Origin: Brachypterus glaber
Lineage: Eukaryota > Arthropoda > Insecta > Coleoptera > Kateretidae
DNA: 64,000 bases
Assembly: GCA_958510825.1 (NCBI GenBank)
Contig: OY294049.1
Location: 31,214,774-31,278,773 of the forward strand
Reading direction: 5' to 3'
This document shows, one piece after another, positions 22,121-33,040 of the stretch. A program made the translations under genes and the position numbers. How positions within the stretch are numbered: the first letter of the stretch is position 1; each line of letters starts with the position of its first letter. The notes under the pieces were generated by a model, which did no database searches, had not been told where the DNA came from, and worked only from the letters and a program-made list of their open reading frames with translations.

Positions 22121-22939
22121 CCCGCAGTCAACGTAAAGGTACAGTCCCCCAGAGATACTACCGTATTACGATGCAAAAAATAAACCGTAGCCTTGAACGT
22201 GTTAATGGAGGGCTCCTAGTCCAAGCTCAAAAGCTTATTTAAGGCTTGTAATGACTGTGTTCAAGATACAAAAATAAAACCTTTATGAACATTTGTTTTT
22301 TTTTAATCTGTGTAGAAATTGGCTGTAGGCATAGTTTCATATGTAAGGCACTTAAGAACACATAAAACAAAGAGTGCTACAACAGAATAAAAAAAAGCGA
22401 AATTATCCTTTTTTTTTATTAAAAAAGTAAAAATTTTACATACATACAGCCTGTTCCAGAACTCGCGTACCGAAATTTGAGGGTATATAAAAAACCATTT
22501 GGAAAATATGAAAAAAAAATTAAAAAAAATCCATCTTCAATACTAATTAAAAAGGAAGCTATTTAATCTGACCAATCCTGTTGCTGATGTTAAATTACCT
22601 AAAAATTAGTTTTTCCCTACTTATTAGTAACTATGGTTGCATTTTAATGGTTGACTCGTGTATTCTTTAAGACTTTCAACTTTAGAATCTTTTTAGGTTA
22701 TTATATTTTGACAAAACCGACAGAGGCTATCAAATATTCTATTTTTATAGGGTCACTCCATCCGGCGGTGGTTTTATGATACCCGTCTTAGACGGCATCT
22801 GAATGTAGTGTTTTTTTTTATTAGAAACTCAGATCTTTTAATTGATTTACTGGCTATAAATTCTTAATACAAATTAATAAAATAAAAATACAATAACTGA
22901 ATTTTATTTATTTATTTCAAAGTAATGAACATAGGAAAA

Positions 22940-23210
22940 TTTTTTATCGGTGTTCCGAAAAGAGAACATTCTAGCTAGAATGTAATTTTAAGATTGGTGC
23001 AGAGGGCAAGGAATTTTGGAAGTTTAAACGCAAACAGAAAAGTGGTTGGAGACACTTCGCGAAATGCAAAAACTGTTGATAATAAAGAAGCTGTCATTTA
23101 GACTTTTGAAGAATAATCTGGAACAAGCATTAGTATCGTGGCAAGAAATCTTGATATGTCTGTCCTGTGTTTAATGAACTCTAAAAGATCAAGAAACGCA
23201 TTATTTTTAG
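22940..23210 (+). pseudogene. Inverted partial copy of the transposase exon 1
   Basis: On the plus strand this stretch matches the transposase coding strand in order: gagaacattctagc.., ttttaagattggtgcagagg, aaaactgttgataataaaga, ttagtatcgtggcaagaaat. It covers about residues 30-135 of the transposase, with stops and indels. Together with the real exon 1 it forms a long inverted repeat around exon 2. Confidence 0.8.
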
Positions 23211-23238
23211 CAAACTCGCGTTCAATGTATGAAGCATG

Positions 23239-24373
23239 CTAAAGAATATGTTCAAAATGACCTCCACCAACTTGAACACATAAAGCAGCTCTTTTTAACA
23301 GACTTCTCCTGGCATTAATAATCATATTTGGAATTACTGACTCAAGCACTTCATGTATTCGGTCTCCTAGTTCTTCTACAGTGTCTGGCTTATTTCTATA
23401 CACTAAATTTTTTACATGGCCCCATAAAAAGAAGTCCATTGGAGTGAGATCAGGGGATCTAGGAGGCCACCTTCTGGGACCCCCACGGCCTATCCAACTG
23501 TTTGGAAAACTGATGTCGAGTTGGCTTCTTGCCGTTTCTGAGAAATGCACTGGACAGCCATCATGTTGAAACCAGATGTTATCCACATTTGCCAACCTTT
23601 GAAGTGGGATGTCATCAATAAGATTTTCCACTTCATCCCTTAAGAAGTTAGTGTAGGTTTCGCCATTCAATCTGCCAGGAAACTCATGGGGTCCAACCTA
23701 AAAACAAATATTTTAAGCATTTTATGGTGGTTTATTTCTCAAAATAACTTACTATAGCATCTCCCAATATTCCGGCCCAAATATTCAAGGAAAACCTTCG
23801 TTGGGGATTTCCTTGCCTGAAGGCATGGGGATTTTCCTGTCCCCAAACATGAGAATTCCTTGAATTAAAAAAACCATCTCTTTGAAACCCAGACTCATCC
23901 GTAAAAAGAATGCTTTTTACAAAGTTTTCATTTTCTTGATGTTTCTGCAACAGCCATGTGCAAAATTCGACTCGTAAAGGATAGTCCTCCGGTGTCAAGC
24001 ATTGTACTCGAGTGTAATGAAAGGGATGCATTTTTTCATCTTTTAGAATTCGTTGAACAGAGGTCTTAGATATATCAAGATTTCTAGCCACGATACTAAG
24101 GCTTGTTTCAGGTTCTTCTTCAAAAGCCTGAATGACAGCTTCTTCATTATCAACAGTTCTTGCAGTTCGCAGAGCGCCTCCAATCTCTTTTTTGTTTGGA
24201 GTTAAATTTCCAGAATTTCTTGCCCTTTGCACCAATCTTAAAATAACATTTCTGCTAGGATGTTCTCTATTGGGAAAACGAATAGAATATTCTACAGATG
24301 TAGCTGAAGCACTCCGGCCACACTCGCCATATAACATTAGCATTTCGCAATACTCTTCTGAAGTAAACATCAT
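23239..24373 (-). CDS. DD41D transposase, two exons (24373-23753, 23697-23239)
   Basis: Exon 1 starts at ATG 24373 and ends in phase 0 before donor GTAAGT; a 55-base intron (23752-23698) ends TTTTTAG; exon 2 ends at stop 23239. The product is 359 residues. The N-terminal about 130 residues form a helix-turn-helix region (EYCEMLMLYGECGRSASA; ISKTSVQRILKDE). The catalytic acidic residues are D159 (ILFTDESGF), D253 (WFQHDGCPVHF) and D295 (SPDLTPMDFFLWG), with 41 residues between the last two. That spacing defines the DD41D (rosa-like) group of the IS630-Tc1-mariner superfamily. No disabling mutation is visible. It would cut and paste the element at TA sites. Confidence 0.92.
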
Positions 24374-25769
24374 GAAAGTTTTGATATTTTTTTATGACAT
24401 TAATAAATATTTATGTCACATTAATCACCATGTCAACCTACAGAATATGTACCTGCAATAATTAAATTTGCTTCCATAGGTACAAATTCAACCTTTAATG
24501 GTAATTTATAATCAGCAACAGTATTGGTCCACTTAAAGCGTTCTTATTTTTGAATTGAACGAAGATGGATTTTTTTTTAAATTTTTTTCATGTTTTCCAG
24601 AGGGTTTTTAATATACCCTCAAATTTCGGTACGCGAGTTCTGGAACAGGCTGTAGTTTAAAACTGTATTTTATGTAAAATGAAATGATCTATTAATGGAT
24701 GCACTTTTTATTGATTTGTTTTTTAATTTTTTTCTTTTGGTACAACCTAGAATAACATGTGTCCGGGGCCACGGTGACGGTCTCGAAGGCTACATAAGAA
24801 ACGAATGTTTCGTTTTTTGGACACTTATCTGATTTTTCTTGGAGTGCACTCCACTCCACTCAAGTGGTATAATTTAAACAGTTTAATTCTTGATGTTTTC
24901 AATTAAACCATTATAAATGCACTTAGATAGTTCATAATTTATAACATTTTAAAAATTCAAAAACATCTGTTTCGCAAAAATTCAAATGACCATTCATTCC
25001 ATTTAGATTCTCTCTACATTATAATACAATTGTAATACATACTATGTAATTTTTGACTTTTTTTTAATAAAAAGCAACATGTAAGGTATATTTTATGTAG
25101 TATATCTCATTTTCTTCTTGTTATTCGGTTTTTACACCCTTTTATACTCTTTTATTTGTAAATTTTATCCTAAAACAATTATATACTGCTTGGAGGGAAA
25201 AAGCATTAAAAAAATTACATTATCTTCTTATCCTTACACTATTTTTTATTAAGAAATAACTTAGTTTGAGAAAATTTTGATCAAAATCATAACTTTAACA
25301 AATCAGACTGCACGACTTTAATGCCGAGATTGAATTTTCTTTCCAACATGTTATTCCGCATTACGCATACTGAAAGCTTGATTCTGTTCACAAATTACAC
25401 TGCTTAACGCGTATAATCACAATTTTAAAACAAATAATATTTCGACGTCAAAAAAGTTGGTTTTCTAAATGACATTAAAAAACAATTCGACGTTTTCATT
25501 TATCAAAAAAACGACATCTTTTTGTCGACTTTTGGACACTGTCCTATTTTATTAAAAGCAGTAGATTATGTAAGTAAACAAACTATGGCAACGGCGTTTT
25601 TCTTTTGTCTCTTAGCGTTCCTGTAGGAATTAGAGTTTACAGATTTAGTATCCTTACCCATGACCCCAGGAAATATCCGAAACTTGACTTTCGACCCCCC
25701 TACCTTCCATAAAAAATCATTTCAGAAAAAATAAAAAATAATAAAAATTTACCCCATTAAGTGACTTAC

Positions 25770-26450
25770 CTATGAATAGAACGCGACCTTTCTCTCTTCC
25801 GATTCCTAGATTTCGACCTTCTTCTACTTCTACTTCTTGATCTCGACAGTTTCTTCTCCCTATCTGCACTGCTGTCCTTCCTGTCCCTGACCTTGGTCGA
25901 CTTTCTATCCTTCGACCGTATTCTGTCCCTGGTTTTCGACTCCTTTTCGCGAGATTTCGCCCTGGAATCGCGTTCTTTCGACTTGGCCCTAGATTCCCTT
26001 CCCTTGGATCTAGCCCTGGAATCTCTACCCTTCGACCTAGCCCTAGAATCTCTGGGTTTAGACCCGGCCCTGGAAGTCCGACCCTTGGATGTAGCCCTGG
26101 AATCTCTGGTTTTAGACCCGGCCCTGGAATCCCGACCCCTAGATCTAGCCCTGGAGTCTCTGTCCTTCGACCTAGCCCTGGAATCTCTAGGTTTAGACCC
26201 GGCCCTGGAATCCCTACCTCTAGATCTGGCTCTGGAATCCCTACTTTTAGAAGTGGCCCTGGAATCTCTGCTCTTAGACTGAGCCCTGGAATCTCTGCCT
26301 TTAGATCTTGCGCGAGATTCTCTATCTTTAGATCTGGCCCTGGAACTTCGACCCTTGGACTTTGCCCTGGATGTATCCCTGCCTTTTGAGCGTTCTCTGC
26401 GTCTTCCCGTCGATTTCGATCTGGAACGGCGACTCCTAGAGGCTCTAGAT
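25770..26450 (-). CDS. SREK1: SREK1-like splicing regulator, RS-repeat exon
   Basis: 681 bases between a TGTTTTAG acceptor (26452-26451) and donor GTAAGT (25769-25764). It enters and leaves in the same phase (one base completes AGG, two bases carry over). It encodes 227 residues of RS domain. The core is 16 tandem copies of a nine-residue unit, typical form DSRARSKGR, from about residue 35 to 178. A more irregular Arg/Ser/Lys/Asp/Glu part follows, ending SRSRSRRRSKSRNRKRE. RS domains of this family bind other SR proteins and are phosphorylated on Ser in the nucleus. The antisense strand is open by codon symmetry and is not a gene. Confidence 0.88.
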
Positions 26451-26798
26451 CTAAAACAAGAGGAATTGAAAAACAGAAACTTTAGGAGCATACATTTTGC
26501 AATATTTATAATAAATTCTACAAAAACTTACAAAAAAATAAATTAAAAATACGTAGTTATACTGTTAAATGGAGAATTTAAATCTTATATTACATGACCT
26601 ACATTGCCATTTAACATTTTCTCCCCCACTGCCCCCCTGACGCCGTCTTATCAATTAAAACATAAAATATATAGAAAATCGCCTGAGCTGTGTGAAAAGC
26701 TGGTAATTCGAGCGCATCCTTGATGCAACAAACTGTCAAAATTTAACAAATCAAAACTCAGGCGAAGTGATAGTTTTTTTTTGTGTGATATAAATATT

Positions 26799-29589
26799 CC
26801 AAAGAAAGGAGTGCAAAAAGGTCAATATTTCGTCCCAAACCGAAACCTTTAAAACCAGGCCAGTTACCTTAAATTGTCTGTTAAACTTGGAAACAATTGT
26901 CATTTAGCCATGAAGTGGTGGGAAATGTTTTTAAATCAGCAAAATAGTTCAAGGAACGAGAAAATAAGATTTTTGACAAAAAGTCTATTTTCTACTATCT
27001 GATTATTAAATTGGGTGTACAGGGGTTTTCAGGGTCAAGGAATTCGAATTTGACATTAAAATTTCAAAAATTCAAAATGGTGGATTCAAAATGGCGACAA
27101 CAAATTTAAAATCTTGACATATTTCGTTAAGAATCAATATTCAGGGTTTTTGGGATCCCTGAATTCGAATTTGACATTAAAAATTACAAAATGGCCGATA
27201 AAAAATGGCGTCAAAAAATTAAATCTTAACATATTTCTTTAAAATTCGATATCCAAGGATTTTTTTTGTCGCTGAATTTAAACATTAAAAATTCAAAAAT
27301 TTAAAATAGCGGATTTCAAATGGGGTTAATTTTTTTTAAATTTTAACATATAAAAATCGTTATGCGGGGGGTTTGAGGTCTCCAAAACTGATTTGATATT
27401 AAATATAAAAAATCTGAATTTTGAATGGCTTATTTTAAATGGCTTAAAAATAGGATTCGATCTATACATAACAGGGAACAATTCTATATAAAAATCACAC
27501 GAGAGGGAGAATCCACAAAATAGTTATATTACTTTGATTTAGAAGTTAATCATTTTTGCAAATGTCATATTGTATATAAGAGGCATACTGCATAGCCATG
27601 TGTAATGATTAAGATTTATATAGCGTTTTATAATTAATTTTGGTCGGTAAATTCAAAATTACAAGCAAAACTGTCATATTTTGACTCAAATTGACATCTG
27701 TCACTCAAAATTTCGAATGTTTTATTTTAAATACATATTCTGCGATAAAAAGTGACCATAAATACCAATTTTTAAAAATATCGAATAAATTATTTGAAAA
27801 ACACCTGCCTTCCCAGATCTGTCATTATTTTCAACTTTTCAACATTTCAACTTTTGCTTCAATATTTGTTTTTAACGATTAAAACAAAGTAGAATTGCCA
27901 ATGTACAGTAAATGTCAAAAAATTAATATAAAAAAGTGCTGCCATCTAGGATCCAGTAATTTGAATATTAAAATTTTAAATTCAGATTCGTAATCAGCGA
28001 CCCCAAAAACTCCTAAAAAGATACTTTTCCCGATTTATGGCCGCAAAAAGCCATTTGGAAACCACTGTGTACCGGCCGCACTCTCCTATACTACCCTTCA
28101 AGTTGTCCTATCTGCAAAAATTCACTTTTTAAGATAAGCACACCACTAGTCAGGACTAGGACTAACTTTACAGATCTTAGTAATTTTATTCGACTTGTTA
28201 GATCATTTTGTCTTAACTTTCTCAAATAGAACAAATGAGGAGGTGAATTTCAAAACGCAGTTTTTGACTTTGTGACATAGCAGCTTGTCACTTAGTAAAC
28301 AATACAATTTGATTGTCAAGTAATTGACAAGCTGCTATGTCACAAAGTCAAAAACTGCGTTGAAATTCACCTCCACAAATGCATTTAGTATGTATGACAA
28401 TTTATTTTTCTGACAAAAAAAAAATATTTTTTTTTCGAAGGATATCACGTATTTTTGATTTAAAATAAAGCAGAACCCAACTCCATATATATTTAAACGT
28501 GCAAACAAAAACAATATAACTGGCTATCTCTTGAAACATCTAATTTGCAGATAGGACATTGTCTTAGTAGGGCAGTATACCTCGTGGGTCGCTCAAAATA
28601 TGCGAGAATCTTCCGATCGGCGCGTAAGCGGCTTTATCGTATGTCGACTTGCGGCCGTCAGCTGCTCAAAAAACAGATATTTGCGTGGTTTGGATAATTT
28701 TTTTATCACATCACATTGCTCTAGAACCCCCCCCCCCCCCTTCCCTATTACAAAGTGTCAATAACTCCAAGAGACCCCTCCCCATGAAAGAAGAATATAG
28801 TTTAATAGGTAATTTTGGGCAATGACAATAATATGTTTTTGTTTAAAATGCAAAGACGAAAATAAATGATGAAAAACTCATTTCCAAATATAATTTATTA
28901 TTTAATTATTAATTAATAAAAATTCGTCACAACCCATTATATTATTACAAACGTTGAATTATCGCAATTATTAGCGCGATTTTTAATTTGACCATAGAGA
29001 GTTACTGTCTTTTGGGAATTTTTGTTATACCTATGTAAGTATGCAAAATCTTATTTTGGGAATTTTGGGATTTCGATAAGAATTTCGGGATTTCGGTTGG
29101 GACTTTTTCGAGGATGTACACGGGATTTTGGGGGAGATTAACCCCTCGCGAGTATGTAAAAATTTTAAAATATTTGACACCATATAAAATTTTTATTCTT
29201 AAATTCGGTTTCAGCGACCCCGAAAACCAGTATTAGAATTATTAACCAAATATGTTAATATTTTAATATTTTGACACCATTTTAAATCCGCCATTTTGAA
29301 TTTTGGAATTTTTAATGTCAAATTCGGATTCAGCGACACGAAAAGCCAATGTATACCCATTTTAATAATTGTATAGACTATACTATTAGTAGAAAATAGA
29401 ATTTTTGTCAAAAATATTATTTTCTTGTTCCTTTGAACTATTTTGCTGAGTTAAAAATATTTACCAGGACTTCCTGGCTAAATGACCATTGTTTCCAAGT
29501 TTAACAGACCCCAATTAAGGTAACTGGACTGGTTTTAAAGGTTCCGGTTCGGAGCGAAATATTGACCTTTTTGCACTCCCTCCAAAGGA
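26799..29589. mobile_element. Foldback element 2 (arms with repeated ATGGCG/CGCCAT blocks)
   Basis: The left arm from 26799 (ccaaagaaaggagtgcaaaa, then aggtcaatatttcg, accttaaattgtctgttaaa) is mirrored at the right arm ending 29589 (cgaaatattgacctttttgc, agtttaacagaccccaatta). Inside each arm are degenerate tandem units of about 110 bp containing gaattcgaatttgacatta and an attcaaaatgg..gatt block; right-arm units carry ttcggtttcagcgaccccga. No ORF. It lies wholly in an intron. Confidence 0.78.
28239..28374. mobile_element. Palindromic MITE with 7-bp flanking repeat
   Basis: 136 bp of almost perfect palindrome: ggaggtgaatttcaaaacgc at the left, gcgttgaaattcacctcc at the right, continuing inward through tgacatagcagcttgtca. 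Flanked by acaaatg on both sides (28231-28237 and 28375-28381). It sits inside foldback element 2, so it is younger than that element. Confidence 0.85.
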
Positions 29590-30824
29590 GCTTATATCTC
29601 ATCCCGTTCAAAAGTTAAGGGAAGTGTACCATTTAAAAGAATAACCATATGGAACACGTGCATTTTTTTGTAGTCGGGTTTTTTGGCATCTCAGCTTGTT
29701 AACCTAAAGGACTTATCTGAATATCCCGGCGGGTTATTGTGTATGAATAATATAGAACAGTTGTTTTGAGGTTTAATGTGTTTAAAAAGTGAGATTTTTT
29801 TCTCGTATTTTTCTAAAAAAATATATCTGAGGATTTTGAGATAGATTTTTTTATATCGAATTATTATTAATTTTTTTAATCCATTTTTTTATTTTTAGAA
29901 GAACATCCTCAGGCTCATACGAGACAGATATTGCTTTATGCCAAGTGTTTTAACCCTTTACCGCATAATTTTTTTTATATTTATGAAAAAAAATATTTGA
30001 TGTATTTTGACGTGGTGAATGTTAATACAAAAATACTTTTTTTTAATCATTCTTAATAAAAACAAAAGTAAAGAATGTTTAAGCTTTAAAACAAAAAATA
30101 ATTAGTCAAATCCATCAAGTAGTTTTCAAAATATTAAAATTAAAAAAATAGCAATTTTTTAGGTGCTCCGAATTTTGTGCCGGTGAGTGTATTTAGATCA
30201 GACTCGAAAAATAAAAGTCCGCAATATTGAATAAAATATTGAACTTTAAGAAAAGTCAGTGGCGTACCCCAAATTAAGTAAAAATGGAAAATAAAAAATT
30301 AAACCCCTTTTTCGGTCGCCACTGGCTTCTAAAATTAAGAATTTATTATTCTTAGTAATCCAATTCAAATTCCATCTAAATATCTTGTTCCATTCGCGAG
30401 TTATATCAAAAGATAGATCCGTTTTTGTTAAGCTCTAGAACAACAATTATAATTGTTTGTCTTATAAGTATAAGTTAGAGCTTGGTGCCCATGGAACTTT
30501 TAATCAGTCAGTTGAGAACTCAAACATGTTTAACCTGGGGCCATTTCCCATAAGGTGTGTCGTGTCCCTTTATATCTGACAGAAAAAAAAAACGTTGGCA
30601 GTGAACCGACCTACGTTAAGTCGCGCAAAAATTACAGCACAAAACGTGTAATATATACATTTTACAAAATACTTTTACATTATTGATCATATACAAAAAA
30701 TAAACGACCAATTGGTATACTTTTTTGAGTTACAAAACCAATCAGTGTATTTTTTACATAGTTACATGGATTTTTTTTACTGTGTACTGCAGCCATATTA
30801 TAAACGTTTATAAAAGTCCATCTA

Positions 30825-30911
30825 TAAATCTGTATTTTATATGGTAGTCCTTAATGAGTAAAAGTCTATTTAACCCATTAAGGACTACCATATAAATATT
30901 CATACAGATTT
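30825..30911. repeat. 87-bp palindrome
   Basis: taaatctgtattttatatgg at the left and atacagattta at the right, with tagtccttaatg facing cattaaggacta in the centre. Probably a MITE remnant. Confidence 0.7.
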
Positions 30912-31393
30912 ACAGATTTTTGTAAGGAGTATTTTAAAATGCATGTAGTTTCCAATTTATTTATTTATGGCTTAGTATATGCAAAACATGTTTTCTTTAT
31001 TTCTAGCGAGTTAATTGTTTACATTTTACTAATAATCTTGTTTAACAAGCGAAAACATGAAAACTTTTTTGCACATGTTTTTTTTTATTTATGACCTAAA
31101 TACAGTACAAGAAAACTGGTGACTTTTTTAATAGTAATATAAATAAGTACTAAGAATTAAATAAAAATAATAATAATAAATAAAAATTATATCACAGTTA
31201 AATATAGTTCTTTGGTTTTTTTCTTATATTATACAATAAATTCATCGGTAAGTTCTCAATGGGTTAAGAGCACTATAGATACACTAAAAAATCTGACTCG
31301 TGCCATATGTGAGTCAGTATGCGGTAAGGGGTTAACAACCTAACCTAAATAAATATCAAATAAGCGTTCCAAGAAAAGATTAATTTAACTTAC

Positions 31394-31648
31394 CTCGAAC
31401 GTCTAGACCTTGAACGCTTCCTATCTCTTGACCTCGATCTTCTGCGCTCTCTGGACCTGCTGGACCTTCTCGACCTCGACGACGACCTGCGCTTTCTCGA
31501 CCTCGACCTTCGCCTCGACCGCGACCGGCTGCGCGACCTGCGTCGACGGCCTCTGGATCTGGACCTGGATCGTCTTCTCTTGTCCTTGGTCAGCATACCG
31601 ATCACCGGCTCTATGGATGCGTTAATCATGTTTTGGGCTTCTTTAAAC
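31394..31648 (-). CDS. SREK1: SREK1-like splicing regulator, linker and first RS exon
   Basis: 255 bases. The acceptor AATCTATTTCCAG lies at 31661-31649; the first base completes an AGG codon. The exon reads FKEAQNMINASIEP, then VIGMLTKDK, then an Arg/Ser-rich stretch (RRRSRSRSRGRRRRSRSRS and onward) to donor GTAAGT. A REAQ..I.AAIEP motif directly before the RS domain is, from memory, a hallmark shared by SREK1 and SRSF11. The exon leaves in phase 2, matching the next exon. Just upstream of the acceptor, the intron contains a block also found at 36.97 kb. Confidence 0.88.
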
Positions 31649-31671
31649 CTGGAAATAGATTGAGTATTAGC

Positions 31672-31740
31672 AAGGCGTCCTTCACTTCCATGCCGCGCTA
31701 CTGGACCATCTAGTTGGCTTTGATATGGCCCACTAGGATC
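31672..31740 (-). repeat. Block shared with 36945-37010 next to an exon
   Basis: On the minus strand tagtgggcca, ccagtagcgcggc and tggaagtgaaggacgcctt follow one another. The plus strand at 36945-37005 has tggcccactag, then the same last two blocks in the same order. It is a short dispersed repeat forming part of the intron just before the splice acceptor. Confidence 0.65.
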
Positions 31741-32149
31741 TGACAACATAAAGAAAAAGTTACTAAAAATAATGCCAAGAATTTGTTATTGTCAGTTTGA
31801 CAGTTTTATATTTTGAGGCTTAACATTTGATTATAAAGTGGTGAAATGTTTAAAAAATGTGGATGCAATTATAAATATGTTTCACTTTTGCCTTTAAATA
31901 TCCTAGTGCTAAATATAACTTTTCTTAAAAAACAACACGAAACTACTCAAAAAAATTAAATTAATTTTAATTTTGGTATATGGGAACTCTGAATCATTTA
32001 CTAAAATAAAGTGCAAAATTAAGCTGCTTGAATCAAAGAAGATACTGTAGTTTCATGTATGGCAATAAACTAATAAATTAAGTTAGAATTTATATATTTA
32101 TTATAAGGTTTTTACTTACTAATGTCGGGAAATAAAAATACAATATTTT

Positions 32150-33040
32150 GCATCTCTAAGACTAAAAAACGCAGGATTATATCTGGACATAAATAAAGCA
32201 TTTGATACTGTCTGGCATGCTAGGCTTTTATACAAATTATTCAAACTTAAAATTCCATACCACTTGCTATTGCTCATCAAAAGTTTTCTAGAAGACAGGA
32301 TTTTGAAAATAAAAATAGATGTTGCAGTTTTCTATGCCTTTTCCCCACAAGGGTCCCCAAGGATCACCTCTATCTCCCCTGCTGTACAACATATATTGCT
32401 ATGATATCCTAGAAAACCCCAACGATCTATGTTATGTCCTTCAATACGTGGATGATACTGCTTTGATAGCTCACGGCAAAAACATACTGCAAGCTACATC
32501 TAAACTTCAGGATCTGATACACCGCATAGAAGACTGGTTCAGAAAATGGAGAATCCGCCCTAACCCTACCAAATCCCAACTCATCCTTTTCAATCACAAC
32601 CTAAATAACAACTCCCCGCATGTCTCAATGTGCAATGTAAACATTACACCGCAGCCAACAGTAAAATACTTAGGGATACTAGTCGACAGTAAACTAAACT
32701 TCAAACTTCATACCAAATCAGTAAAGTCAAAGAACACTGCCAGGGCTAAAACCTTCAGGTCACTCGCATATAAATGTCTTCGATACCAAAACAGCGAGCA
32801 AGATTTACAAGTCTATTTGTCGACCATTACTCAAATATGCCCACACCATACTGTTGAACGCCAGGAACCCGACTATTAACAACCTGAAATGTGCCGAAAC
32901 ATCATCCCTTAGAATAATCACATAAAACGAAACCCCACAAATCCCCTCCATAATCCCTCCAACAACCTGCTTTATAAAAAAAACGAAATAGAGCCAATCC
33001 ATCTAAGACTCCAAGAGCTTTACAAAAAATTCGCTGATAT
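32150..33040 (+). pseudogene. Jockey-group LINE reverse transcriptase fragment
   Basis: Plus strand encodes LDINKAFDTVWHARLL (RT box A), then after a frameshift near 32320 GPQGSPLSPLLYNIY, the catalytic LQYVDDTALIAHGKN, and VKYLGILVDSKLNFK. Another frameshift follows near 32800; further reading-frame scraps extend to about 33040, where the tail of the next LINE begins. The 5' half (endonuclease) is absent. It closely resembles the minus-strand fragment at 55.8-56.7 kb. Confidence 0.85.

Larger units (their letters stand above)
22447..24652 (-). mobile_element. Tc1/mariner-superfamily transposon, DD41D type, with TA duplication
   Basis: 2206 bp with terminal inverted repeats of about 100 bp starting cagcctgttccagaactcgc at the left and mirrored at the right (gcgagttctggaacaggctg). 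TA dinucleotides flank both ends (22445-22446 and 24653-24654). It carries an uninterrupted, intron-containing transposase on the minus strand. Near-identical arms and an intact gene suggest a recent insertion into the older long-TIR element. Confidence 0.93.
20640..25626. mobile_element. Long-TIR DNA element of unknown superfamily (5 kb, hosts DD41D transposon)
   Basis: Terminal inverted repeats of about 370 bp: 20640-21010 against 25255-25626. Outer ends are ctacaggaacgctaagag and its inverse. Arms share ataatctactgcttttaata, gtgtaatttgtgaacagaat and many other blocks; identity by eye is about 80 percent, so the element is old. Without the DD41D insertion at 22447-24652 it is about 2.8 kb. 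No transposase ORF remains and I found no target duplication, so the superfamily is open. The interior carries a tandem duplication (21788-22120). Confidence 0.8.
18858..25769 (-). other. Intron 4 of visible SREK1-like gene (6.9 kb)
   Basis: Bounded by donor GTAAGT at 25769-25764 and the acceptor at 18858. It is filled by dispersed repeat B, a small palindrome, and the 5-kb long-TIR element carrying a DD41D transposon. No additional exon is needed to keep phase. Confidence 0.75.
26451..31393 (-). other. Intron 3 of visible SREK1-like gene (4.9 kb)
   Basis: Runs from donor GTAAGT at 31393 to the acceptor at 26451. It contains the 2.8-kb foldback 26799-29589, a small MITE inside it and a 87-bp palindrome at 30825-30911. 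From 29590 to 31393 I see otherwise only AT-rich DNA. Confidence 0.7.

Noticed and set aside
25893..26282. 129-codon open frame on the plus strand, Leu/Asp-rich
   Set aside because: It is antisense to the RS-repeat exon; the absence of stops follows from the repeated Arg/Ser/Asp codons.
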